DNA of 43,839 nt from Pseudomonadales bacterium. Its GTDB lineage: Bacteria; Pseudomonadota; Gammaproteobacteria; Pseudomonadales; Azotimanducaceae. Both the position numbers and the translations under genes were made by a program. Below are positions 33,471 through 41,300 of the stretch, piece after piece. Each line of letters opens with the position of its first letter. Positions within the stretch are counted from its first letter, which is position 1. The stretch lies in assembly GCA_019090615.1 (NCBI GenBank), contig JAHRVQ010000009.1:1-43839 (forward strand), in the 5' to 3' direction. Under the pieces are notes generated by a model that searched no databases, had not been told where the DNA came from, and worked only from the letters and a program-made list of their open reading frames with translations.

Positions 33471-33779
33471 ATGCGACAAATATTAGAAACACGGCATGAA
33501 GGAGCTCTACTTCAACTGCACTTTGATAATAATCAGCCCAGAGCGACATTAACTATTAACGGCGTCATACGTGAAACTGTTAGCAGCATCCAGCCAAGCA
33601 TAACACTAAAGCTCACGTCACCCCTCCAAACCGGTTACGAATACCATGATTTCCTGGAGGCAATTGTAAAATATACCCCAACTGAAGTCAGTGCAGTATT
33701 GCAAATCAGTGACACAGAATTAATTCACACGACAATCGAAAGAACCACAGTATCTGACCCAGAAGACCGTCAAATATGA
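33471..33779 (+). CDS. unknown small beta-rich protein coupled to membrane protein
   Basis: 102 residues; GAAAG lies about 10 nt before the ATG. The composition suggests alternating beta strands (ALLQLHF, RATLTING, ITLKLTSP, VSAVLQI) and no membrane segment. Its stop overlaps the next start (ATGA), a strong sign of a two-gene unit. I do not recognise a family. The pair probably works together; this member may be a cytosolic regulator of the membrane partner. Confidence 0.7.
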   Translation: MRQILETRHEGALLQLHFDNNQPRATLTINGVIRETVSSIQPSITLKLTSPLQTGYEYHDFLEAIVKYTPTEVSAVLQISDTELIHTTIERTTVSDPEDRQI

Positions 33780-34600
33780 AGGCACAACAGCCAGTCGAAG
33801 CAATTGTAAAACGTAAACCTTACCAACTATTTGAAAATAAAGGACCTGATTGGCGCATATTGCTAGGTGCCTTCTGCACCCTGGTCTGGCTTCTGGTGTT
33901 GTCGATATATATTTCAGGCGCAGTTGGGTGGCAGAACATTGCATCTGTACGCATCGAGATATTGGGCAGCTTCCTCGAAGGCTCTTTTGCGCCACTGGCC
34001 TTTCTTTGGTTTGTTCTGGGTTACTTTTCACAACAAAAGGAATTGTCACAGAATACTGAAGCAATAAAAATGCAATATGCTGAAATTCAAAAATCTGCTG
34101 AACAGGCAACAATCCAGGCTGAGGCCGTTAAAGCTTCAGAGATGCATGCACGAAGGGAGTCATTTCTACGTATCGCTGAAAGCGTAAAAGAGCAGTTGGG
34201 TGCAATATCTGGATTTCTATTTATCTCAAGCCAGGGCGCCACTGCAACAGGCTTTGTATCACCAGAAAAACTATCTGAGTTATGGCACGCTATGGGCCAA
34301 AGCGATCCACAAATATTCTCTCGCCAAATGTTAGAGTTATCCTTCATTAAAGGGGACCGTTACGCTTACAAGATGATGTATGGCACACCCGTACGTAAAA
34401 AACATAGTGATAATTTCATCTTCACCTTTGAAAGATTAGTCGCTGCAGCAGAAGACTGCGATACCAATGGCATGATCCGTGATTTCATTCAGGGCAGCGC
34501 CCATGGCTTCGTATACAATCGCCTGATTAATTTCCGAGATGATCCCCCGCCGGGGTTTACCCTGGGCCATTATGACTTTAATCCGGACTCCTTTGACTAA
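33776..34600 (+). CDS. unknown protein with two membrane helices and coiled coil
   Basis: 274 residues. It starts inside the upstream stop (ATGA). There are two predicted transmembrane segments, about 28-50 (ILLGAFCTLVWLLVLSIYIS) and about 66-85 (LEGSFAPLAFLWFVLGYF). A coiled coil follows (about 86-130) with QKELSQNTEAIKMQYAEIQK, then a cytosolic helical domain to the end with conserved-looking aromatic and acidic patches. FFLWFVLGYFxQQKEL-type helix-to-coil junctions are common in small bacterial membrane proteins of unknown role. No enzymatic motif is seen. Confidence 0.75.
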   Translation: MKAQQPVEAIVKRKPYQLFENKGPDWRILLGAFCTLVWLLVLSIYISGAVGWQNIASVRIEILGSFLEGSFAPLAFLWFVLGYFSQQKELSQNTEAIKMQYAEIQKSAEQATIQAEAVKASEMHARRESFLRIAESVKEQLGAISGFLFISSQGATATGFVSPEKLSELWHAMGQSDPQIFSRQMLELSFIKGDRYAYKMMYGTPVRKKHSDNFIFTFERLVAAAEDCDTNGMIRDFIQGSAHGFVYNRLINFRDDPPPGFTLGHYDFNPDSFD

Positions 34601-34689
34601 TTTAGCGGATTAATAGCTAACCGGTTTTTTTCAGGTAAAAGTAATTTACTCAATCCATTTTTGACAAGGCGAAAATACTAGGCTAAATT

Positions 34690-34905
34690 TCGTACCAGCG
34701 TAAGATTCGAATTTTAACGTGCAGCGGCTCTATCCAGGGGGAGTCCGTTAGCGCGCCGATAGGTACCCTGAACGTAAAGGAGGTGATCCCATCATTAGTC
34801 AATCTATATGGGGAGCCTCCGAAGCAATTCGTTAGAATTACTTCGGAGCTTGCTCCCCCACGTTGACAAAGCCCTGACTTTTTTCAATCTAGTCAGGGCT
34901 TTTTC
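34690..34905 (+). ncRNA. candidate structured RNA with anti-anti-SD motif
   Basis: An isolated plus-strand element ending in an intrinsic terminator. AAGGAGGTGATCC at 34777-34789 is an exact 13-nt complement of the 16S rRNA 3' tail, longer than any normal Shine-Dalgarno. Twenty nt on, a long hairpin (34810-34858) pairs GGGGAGC with GCTCCCC, CTCCGAAG with CTTCGGAG and AATTC with GAATT, closing on a GTTA loop. Its CCTCC (34816-34820) could alternatively pair with the GGAGG. A possible short frame starting ATT at 34794 would stop inside the hairpin loop. Another frame is open from 34687 to a TGA at 34864 but has no ATG. The element has no protein gene downstream on this strand for over 1 kb. Confidence 0.45.
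34868..34905 (+). terminator. intrinsic terminator
   Basis: Stem AAAGCCCTGACT / AGTCAGGGCTTT with an 11-nt loop and TTTTT on the plus side. It ends the candidate RNA at 34690. The opposite strand has only three T residues, so rightward use is favoured. Confidence 0.88.
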
Positions 34906-34917
34906 GTTTCTGTATGC

Positions 34918-35002
34918 CATTAATCGCTACAGCTCTACCATTAATTCCTACAGCTCTGCCTGGCGGCAATCTCATTTACAATACAATCTCATCTACAATA
35001 AA
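34918..35002. repeat. two consecutive tandem duplications
   Basis: A 21-bp pair (CATTAATCGCTACAGCTCTA plus one base, then a variant copy to 34959), and shortly after it a 17-bp pair (AATCTCATTTACAATAC, then a one-mismatch copy) at 34969-35002. Both lie between the candidate RNA terminator and the 3' end of metR. Confidence 0.85.
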
Positions 35003-35084
35003 AGTTCAGCGCCAACCCTTACTGAGCAAAACAATTGGCTAACAACAATTAACCAGACAACTAATTCAGCCAGGATAATATCGA

Positions 35085-36020
35085 CTATTCAGCAACATCC
35101 TGGGGCTTAACTGCTTCAATACCTTGCAGGGATGAAAAACACGTCTCCCGAGCAGTTGACAAAAAGTCTTGAATGTAGGGCGAATCAAACTGTTCTTTGC
35201 GTACTGCAGCGTACAGAGTTGACCATAAACCGAGCTTCCCCAGTTGCAGTGCGACAATCATTTCTTGGCGCGTATATTCTGCCAACGCCCAGTTTGGCAG
35301 ACTTACAATACCGCGCCCACCAGCAACTAACTGCACCATCATAGGCGTCAGCTCAGCCGTTCTGAGGGCGGCCGGTTCGACGTCAGCAGGGTCAAGAAAC
35401 TGGGTAAATATGTCCAGCCGGTCTCGCGCAACGGGGTAGATAATCAACACTTGATCACTAAAATCAGCAGCATCGACGTAAGACCGCTGCGCCAGTTTAT
35501 GATCGCGGCTCACAGCCAATTTAGCCTCGTAGCGAAACAACGGCACATATTTTATTTCTGCCAGCTCTAACGGATCGGAGGTGATCACTAAATCAAGATC
35601 ACCCCGCACCAGAGCCGGTAAAGGCTCAAAATTAAACCCCCCGGTTAAATCAAGTTCAACTTCTGGCCAGGCACCGCGATACCTGTCAATACAGGGCACT
35701 AGCCATTGAAAACAACTATGGCACTCGATACATATATGCAAACGTCCTACTTCACCGCCAGCCAGCCGCGCAATATCACGTTCTGCCAGCCTGAATGTGG
35801 GTATCACGTCATCGGCCAATGCAAGTAACCGACGCCCAGCAGTCGTGAACCTGGGAGGTTTGGTCTTGCGAATAAAAAGTGAACAACCCAGTCGGTCCTC
35901 TAAATCCTTAAGCTGATGGGATAACGCAGATTGCGTTAAAAACAATCGATCTGCAGCTTCCACCAGACTGCCGGTATCGCGTAATGCCACGAGCGTCTTC
36001 AAATGCCTAAGTTCTATCAA
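35085..36020 (-). CDS. metR: MetR, LysR-family regulator of methionine genes
   Basis: 311 residues from the TTG at 36020, supported by AAGGTGG just upstream and by exact agreement with the MetR opening M-I-E-x-x-H-L-K-T-L; the frame can extend 18 codons upstream but into non-family sequence. The HTH contains LTQSALSHQLKDLEDRLG. The effector domain has the MetR hallmark IECHSCFQWL and later LIYPVARDRLDIF. MetR senses homocysteine and activates metE/metH in relatives. No met gene adjoins it here; the nearest is the metX-like gene 27 kb away. Its upstream gap (36021-36257) shows no clear MetR box. Confidence 0.93.
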   Translation of the reverse strand: MIELRHLKTLVALRDTGSLVEAADRLFLTQSALSHQLKDLEDRLGCSLFIRKTKPPRFTTAGRRLLALADDVIPTFRLAERDIARLAGGEVGRLHICIECHSCFQWLVPCIDRYRGAWPEVELDLTGGFNFEPLPALVRGDLDLVITSDPLELAEIKYVPLFRYEAKLAVSRDHKLAQRSYVDAADFSDQVLIIYPVARDRLDIFTQFLDPADVEPAALRTAELTPMMVQLVAGGRGIVSLPNWALAEYTRQEMIVALQLGKLGLWSTLYAAVRKEQFDSPYIQDFLSTARETCFSSLQGIEAVKPQDVAE

Positions 36021-36257
36021 TGCCACCACCTTAAAAACAGGAAATACCAGGCCGAAAACCACCGAGCAAACCACTCAACAAACCACCGAAAAAACCAACA
36101 CCGTATTTTAACAAAATTTTCAATAGTCCCCAATAAGCACGAATATTCACCACTCGATGACTTTTAGGCTTTACTGAATAGACAGGCAAGAAAAATTTAT
36201 ATTAATCCTGCCACTAACAACGATCATATTTATGGAAAATAATGGGGAGTCGCCAGC

Positions 36258-37208
36258 ATGTTCAACCCTGTATCGATACTTATTGATGCATTTATTCCAA
36301 AAATAGCATCTCACTATATTGACCTATTTGGTGAAAATAAGGCCGACCTCCAGCTCATTCGCTTAACTGCACGGAACACGCTGGAAATCATCGCTAATAG
36401 CAATGCACCTTATCATGATATAAACCATACAATGCTCATTACCCTGGTTGGCGCAGAGATAATAAAAGGCAAAATCCAGGTCCGTGGCCAGATATCCGCC
36501 AACGACTGGGTACATATGCTTATTGCGCTTCTGCATCATGATATCGGTTACGTCAGGGGAATCTGTAAGGCCGACAGAGATGGTCGCTACGCAATCAATA
36601 ACGAAGGCGATACGATCGCTCCGCCGGCGGGCGCAACCGATGCATTTTTAACGCCCTATCATGTAGACCGGGCGAAAATTTTTATTACAGAACACTTCCT
36701 GACGGTTAAAAATATAGATGTTGAACTGGTTTGCGCAGGCGTAGAAAGAACTCGTTTCCCGATTCCCTGCGAAGCGGATCATCAGGGCACAGACGATATG
36801 GCCGGCCTAATTAGAGCCGCGGATCTAATTGGCCAATTGGCTGACCCCCAGTATTTTTGCAAAATTTCTCGACTTTTTGCCGAATTTAAAGAAACCGGTT
36901 CTGCCGCTAAATTGGGTTACACAACCGCTGCTGATATGCAAGCGAACTATCCCAAATTTTACTGGGAAACTATCTCTCCTTATATACAAATGGCGCTTAA
37001 ATATTTAAGGGCTACTCAGGATGGTCAAGCCTGGGTGGCTAACCTTTATGCCAATGTATTCACAGAAGAGCATCAAGCACCGAGTTATGGCCCAGAAAGA
37101 CGTAACAACACAGAACGAAGAATTGCTCCCAAGTCACTGTTTAATACAGATGAACTTAAATCCAGTAATAGTCGTAAAAAATTTCGACGAATGAACGACA
37201 GGGACTAG
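36258..37208 (+). CDS. HD-domain metal-dependent phosphohydrolase
   Basis: 316 residues; GGGGAG lies 8 nt before the ATG. HD-superfamily ligands can be seen: H53/H57 in YHDINHTM, HHD at 93-95 (ALLHHDIGY) and D189 in RAADLIGQLADP. The spacing resembles single HD/PDEase-type domains with a 3',5'-cyclic or nucleotide phosphoester substrate. The C-terminal 45 residues are basic and low-complexity (ERRNNTERR and a K/R-rich end) and probably flexible. The gene lies just upstream of the sugar cluster, but the 97-bp gap and weak link make co-function uncertain. With an adenylate cyclase in the same window a phosphodiesterase role is conceivable. Confidence 0.83.
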   Translation: MFNPVSILIDAFIPKIASHYIDLFGENKADLQLIRLTARNTLEIIANSNAPYHDINHTMLITLVGAEIIKGKIQVRGQISANDWVHMLIALLHHDIGYVRGICKADRDGRYAINNEGDTIAPPAGATDAFLTPYHVDRAKIFITEHFLTVKNIDVELVCAGVERTRFPIPCEADHQGTDDMAGLIRAADLIGQLADPQYFCKISRLFAEFKETGSAAKLGYTTAADMQANYPKFYWETISPYIQMALKYLRATQDGQAWVANLYANVFTEEHQAPSYGPERRNNTERRIAPKSLFNTDELKSSNSRKKFRRMNDRD

Positions 37209-37305
37209 ACCCACCGCATCCTTCATCCAGGATTTGGCATTTAGGCGCTAAGACATTACAATTTCGGCTTTTGTTGAAATAATAGATGAGCTTTGTTAAT
37301 CCTTA

Positions 37306-38604
37306 ATGTCGAATAACGCCCCAAAAGAGCCTACAGACTCTGTCGCCGCCGTTTCTAAAATGAAACGTCCTTTAAAAATTTGCCTGCTAGGCTACAGAAG
37401 CAACCCATATAGCGGTGGGCAAGGCATCTATATTCGCTATTTGAGTAAAGCGTTGGTGGATGCAGGCCACGAAGTTGATATCATTTCTGGCCCTCCCTAT
37501 CCTCAACTGGACGATGGCATCAAGCTGATAAAGTTACCCAGTTTGAACCTTTACGAGAAAAAACACTTTATCCTGGCCCTAAGACCAAGGCACCTGCTTT
37601 CTTTCTCAGATTTTTTTGAGTGGTTTGCGATGGCATCAGGCGGTTTTGCTGAACCGTACACCTTTGGCCGCCGATTAAAAAAATATTTTGCAGAAAACAA
37701 TCCCCAATACGATATTGTTCACGACAATCAGTCGTTATGCTATGGCGTCCTTTCGCTTCAGCAATCAGGCATTCCATTACTGACCACAATCCATCACCCG
37801 ATAACCAGTGACCGTGATATTGCCCTGGCGAATGCCAAAAATATTCGCGCAAAATTATTCATCAAACGCTGGCATTCCTTTATCCGCATGCAAAAAAAGG
37901 TCGTCGCTGGACTAAAACATATCGTCACAGTTTCCGAAGTTTCGAGGCAGGACATCGCCCAGGCATTTCAAATACCCGCCAACAATATGCACGTGGTACA
38001 TAATGGCATTGACATGGATGTGTTTCGTCCGATGGCTAATGTTACACGCATACCTTACCGAATTATGGCCACCGCGAGCGCTGACCAACCCCTTAAAGGG
38101 TTACAGTACTTACTTAGGGCTATCGCTCAATTGACACCCGATATACCAGAAATCCAGCTGGTTGTGCTCGGCAAATTAAAGGCTAATGGTGAAACTGCAA
38201 AACTGGTCAAAACACTAAAAATCGAACCCCATTTGACCTTCGTCTCCGGTATTGAAACTGAAGCTGTGGTCAAGCTATATGCTGAGGCCAGCATTGTTGT
38301 AGTGCCTTCAGTGTACGAAGGGTTTGGCCTGCCAGCAGGCGAAGCAATGGCCTGCGGGGTACCCGTCATTTCCACCGACGGTGGCGCTTTACCCGAAGTC
38401 GTCGGCGATTGCGGTGTAACAGTCCCTGTCCGCGATGCGCAGGCTATCGCCGCTGCGATTACGGATTTACTGCAACATCCAGAAAAACGACAAACCTTAT
38501 CCGTTCGCGGCAGAGAGCGTATTCTCAAGCTATTTAGTTGGCGAGTAGCTGCACTCGATATGGTCAAATTATACGAAAGCATTATCGCGCAGCAAAAGGA
38601 ATAG
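37306..38604 (+). CDS. GT4 glycosyltransferase, ManT-like
   Basis: 432-residue GT-B fold, family 4 glycosyltransferase. The N-terminal Rossmann half has ICLLGYRSNPYSGGQGIYIR (25-44); the C-terminal half has the family EX7E motif with E338 and E346 in VYEGFGLPAGEAMACGVPVI, and STDGGALPEVVG. It should transfer a hexose from a nucleotide sugar with retention. Gene order with the next two genes, and the nearby second methyltransferase, match the actinobacterial methylmannose polysaccharide locus, where this position is the alpha-1,4-mannosyltransferase ManT. It ends 2 bp before the methyltransferase start. There is a weak Shine-Dalgarno. The GT4 family is certain; mannose specificity is inferred from context. 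Confidence 0.9.
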   Translation: MSNNAPKEPTDSVAAVSKMKRPLKICLLGYRSNPYSGGQGIYIRYLSKALVDAGHEVDIISGPPYPQLDDGIKLIKLPSLNLYEKKHFILALRPRHLLSFSDFFEWFAMASGGFAEPYTFGRRLKKYFAENNPQYDIVHDNQSLCYGVLSLQQSGIPLLTTIHHPITSDRDIALANAKNIRAKLFIKRWHSFIRMQKKVVAGLKHIVTVSEVSRQDIAQAFQIPANNMHVVHNGIDMDVFRPMANVTRIPYRIMATASADQPLKGLQYLLRAIAQLTPDIPEIQLVVLGKLKANGETAKLVKTLKIEPHLTFVSGIETEAVVKLYAEASIVVVPSVYEGFGLPAGEAMACGVPVISTDGGALPEVVGDCGVTVPVRDAQAIAAAITDLLQHPEKRQTLSVRGRERILKLFSWRVAALDMVKLYESIIAQQKE

Positions 38605-38606
38605 CC

Positions 38607-39401
38607 ATGTCCATGGAAACCATCAATTTCGATAATATGCAGTTAAAACCAGGGGAAAAAATACTGGATGTCGGCTGCGGCGAAGGCAGGCATTCAATCA
38701 CCGCTTATTCACTCGAAGACCTGGATTGTGTCGGCGTCGACCTCAGTCTTACAGACCTCAAGACTACTCGATCTCGCTTTGAAGAAATTAACCCTTCAGA
38801 AAATAACCTGAAAAGCCTGAATATCTCCGTTGCAAACGGACAAAAATTACCTTTTGCTGACAATAGCTTCGACAAGGTTATATGTTCTGAAGTACTCGAA
38901 CATATTCCAGATTACCGCCCTGTTCTAGGCGAAATATCCCGCGTACTAAAAACAGGCGGGATATTTGCTGCCAGTGTGCCCAGGTTTTTCCCAGAATGGG
39001 TCTGTTGGCAACTCAGCGATGATTACCACGCGATGGAAGGTGGGCATATCAGAATATTTAACGCAAAACATCTTAAGCAAGATATAGAGGCAGCCGATTT
39101 TATTTTTTTTAAACATCATTACGCACACGCTTTACATGTGCCCTATTGGTGGCTGAAATGTCTATTTTGGCGTGACGAAGACCAAAATCAGACCCGTATT
39201 GTAGATACCTACCATAAATTTCTGGTCTGGGATTTGATGCAAAAACCCTGGATAACCACCACTCTCGACCGTCTGATGAACCCAATACTGGGCAAAAGTG
39301 TTGTCATGTATTTTGTCAAAACTCTCGCTTCTGAACAGCCAATAAATCAAACTGATACCACCCAAAATAATACCAACAAAAAACAACAACAGAAAGGTTA
39401 A
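38607..39401 (+). CDS. class I SAM methyltransferase, MeT3-like
   Basis: 264 residues from the ATG at 38607; AAGGA lies 7 nt upstream. Methyltransf_11 pattern: ILDVGCGEGRHSITAY (19-34), acidic VGVDLS (42-47), LPFADNSFDKVICSEVLEHI (81-100) and LKTGGIFAASVPRFFPEW. A C-terminal portion of about 120 residues with HYAHALHVPYWWLKCLFW is unusual for small-molecule methyltransferases and matches what I recall of the proteins next to ManT in actinobacteria. It is probably an O-methyltransferase acting on the sugar made by the preceding gene (3-O in MMP). Translationally close to both neighbours. Confidence 0.88.
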   Translation: MSMETINFDNMQLKPGEKILDVGCGEGRHSITAYSLEDLDCVGVDLSLTDLKTTRSRFEEINPSENNLKSLNISVANGQKLPFADNSFDKVICSEVLEHIPDYRPVLGEISRVLKTGGIFAASVPRFFPEWVCWQLSDDYHAMEGGHIRIFNAKHLKQDIEAADFIFFKHHYAHALHVPYWWLKCLFWRDEDQNQTRIVDTYHKFLVWDLMQKPWITTTLDRLMNPILGKSVVMYFVKTLASEQPINQTDTTQNNTNKKQQQKG

Positions 39402-39407
39402 CTTAAC

Positions 39408-40496
39408 GTGACACTTCTTTATGTTTCCATGGGGTTTTATCCCGAAGAATATCTAAATCAATCGGTCGATTACATTGCCAGCGTACAAACACCTGATGGT
39501 GCCATACCCTGGTTTGAAGGCGGCACTCTTGACCCCTGGGATCATATTGAATCTGCTATGGGACTGACCATTGGAGGCCGCTATGATGAAGCCAGGCGCG
39601 CCTACTATTGGCTGCGCGACAACCAACTGCCCAATGGGAGCTGGTTAGCTGCCTACAGAGACGGCAAAGTTGAAGATGGCACCCGAGCCGAATCAAATTT
39701 TGTAGCCTATGTTGCCACTGGCATCTGGCATTATTATCTCATTACTGAAGATGCCGAATTTCTGCAAAATATCTGGCCAGTGGTTGAAAAAGCAATAGAA
39801 TTTGTATTACGCCTACAAGGTAACAAGGGAGAGATTTACTGGGCAGAAGACACCACTAAAGGTATTCAATATGACTCCCTTGTCACCGGTTGCAGCAGCA
39901 TCTATAAGAGCCTGGAATGCGCCCTGAATATCGCCACCACCCTTGGGTTTAAAGTACCCCACTGGGCACTGGCTAGAACAATGCTGTTAAATGCACTACA
40001 AAACCATCCTGAATGTTTTGATAAAACCTGGGAGAGCAAAAGCCGTTTTGCCATGGACTGGTTCTACCCAGTATTAACAGGCGTCATCACCGGCGCTCAG
40101 GCAAAACAACATCTATATAGTCGATGGGATCAATTTGTTGTTGATCAAATGGGCTGCCAATGTGTCAATGACGAACCCTGGGTAACCGTTGCAGAATCTT
40201 GCGAACTGGTAATGGCACTATTAGCTGCGGGCGAATACCATCGCGCTGTACATTTATTCAGTTGGCTGCATCAGTTTAGAGAACCTAACGGTGCCTATTG
40301 GACGGGTTTTGTTTATCCGAAAGAAGAACTATGGCCGCTGGAAAAACCGACCTGGACAGCTGCGGCCATTTTATTGGCAGCCGATGCGCTAGCCAACAAG
40401 ACCGCAGCAGCACATCTATTTAAACAAGAATCAATTGTCATTGCGGCGCAGGACACCCAACGTTCGAACTACCCCAAGGTCATCGAACAACCCTGA
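39408..40496 (+). CDS. (alpha/alpha)6-barrel protein, MmpH-like glycoside hydrolase candidate
   Basis: 362 residues from the GTG at 39408; an ATG at 39429 is possible. Helical-repeat protein of the kind automatically named prenyltransferase/squalene oxidase repeat. Conserved-looking pieces are QTPDGAIPWFEGGTLDPWDH (27-46), YDEARRAYYWLRDNQLPNGS, LVTGCSSIYKSLECA (158-172), MDWFYPVLTG, NDEPWVTVAESCELVMAL (254-271) and YWTGFVYP with PTWTAAAILLAADAL. This set matches the actinobacterial protein in the MMP locus, MmpH, an endo-hydrolase of methylmannose polymer. The acids in DPWDH and VAESCE are candidate catalytic residues. Prenyl transfer is unlikely, as no such pathway is near. Its last 66 bp overlap the convergent methyltransferase gene. 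Confidence 0.85.
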   Translation: MTLLYVSMGFYPEEYLNQSVDYIASVQTPDGAIPWFEGGTLDPWDHIESAMGLTIGGRYDEARRAYYWLRDNQLPNGSWLAAYRDGKVEDGTRAESNFVAYVATGIWHYYLITEDAEFLQNIWPVVEKAIEFVLRLQGNKGEIYWAEDTTKGIQYDSLVTGCSSIYKSLECALNIATTLGFKVPHWALARTMLLNALQNHPECFDKTWESKSRFAMDWFYPVLTGVITGAQAKQHLYSRWDQFVVDQMGCQCVNDEPWVTVAESCELVMALLAAGEYHRAVHLFSWLHQFREPNGAYWTGFVYPKEELWPLEKPTWTAAAILLAADALANKTAAAHLFKQESIVIAAQDTQRSNYPKVIEQP

Positions 40497-41048
40497 ATCG
40501 ATGGCTTTTTTCCAGATGATATGCGGCGCCTGGCCGCCTTCATCTGGATGCTTAAATATATCATGGATAGCCAATATACCGCCCTTAATGACATGCTTTG
40601 ACCAACACTCATAATCAGTCATTGCAGCCTCCAAACTGTGCCCACCATCGATAAACACCATGCCCAATGGCGTTTGCCAATCTCTGGCAGCAGTAATTGA
40701 CGAGGCAACCAAAGGCACCACAAAATCTTCCAGCTCAGCCTTTTGCATCGCCGAACGAAAAGCAAAGAAGCTATCCATCAGACCCGATCTGGAATCGAAT
40801 AGATCGGGATCATGGTATTCCTCACCCTGCTGATGCTCTTCGGAACCTCGGTGGTGGTCCAGCGCAAAAAGCGTCCGACCCAGTTGTTTGCAGGCAGTGC
40901 CCATATAAAGGGTTGATTTACCGCAATAGCTACCAATTTCCAGACAGGGCCCCAGCGTCGATGCCTCGGTGCATCGATCAAACAAAGCTTGCCCTTCAAC
41001 AGGGTCTAAAAACCCTTTAATAGTCTCAATATCAATCGGTAATTTCAT
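40431..41048 (-). CDS. Methyltransf_24-type SAM methyltransferase, MeT1-like
   Basis: 205 residues. SAM-binding LEIGSYCGKSTLYMG at 36-50, then FALDHHRGSEEHQQGEEYHD (61-80), VFIDGGHSLEAAMTDYECW (131-149) with D134/H137, and LAIHDIF (D163). The DHHRGSEEHQ..EYHD stretch is, from memory, shared with actinobacterial MeT1, the 1-O-methyltransferase that caps methylmannose chains and needs a divalent metal. The gene is read against the other three cluster genes, with stop-side overlap, but its partner set is the same as in that locus. Shine-Dalgarno AAAGAG lies about 6-10 nt before the ATG. Confidence 0.85.
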   Translation of the reverse strand: MKLPIDIETIKGFLDPVEGQALFDRCTEASTLGPCLEIGSYCGKSTLYMGTACKQLGRTLFALDHHRGSEEHQQGEEYHDPDLFDSRSGLMDSFFAFRSAMQKAELEDFVVPLVASSITAARDWQTPLGMVFIDGGHSLEAAMTDYECWSKHVIKGGILAIHDIFKHPDEGGQAPHIIWKKAIDSGLFDDLGVVRTLGVLRRNDN

Positions 41049-41300
41049 AAAAACTCTTTTTCAAAAATGTTCTACTGTAAAATCAGGGGCGCAAAGTTAT
41101 CAACGCGCATTGCAACCACGAAAAGCAGCCGCGAAAAACGCCACCAAAAGTTCATCGCTGGCAGACTAGCAAATTGTCAAACCAACCTATGGCACCACGG
41201 GGATTCTACAAAATAGCAAACCAATAACGCCATTATAACTGGCACAAAGCCAATCGTTTCATAGACTTATTAGAAGCTATCATAAGAAAGAACCCAAATA

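Noticed and set aside
34777-34789. End of a 16S rRNA gene on the minus strand
   Set aside because: Only the terminal GGATCACCTCCTT matches; the bases that should precede it in any 16S gene are absent, so there is no rRNA gene here.
34810-34858. Integron attC site
   Set aside because: The hairpin lacks the paired GTTRRRY / RYYYAAC ends and no integrase is present.
36258-37208. HD-domain gene as a fifth member of the sugar cluster
   Set aside because: It is separated by 97 bp, has its own strong Shine-Dalgarno, and nothing in the MMP set calls for such an enzyme; co-function is not supported.
38127-38582. Minus-strand frame of about 150 codons inside the GT4 gene
   Set aside because: Antisense shadow of the conserved EX7E region; no independent start signal.
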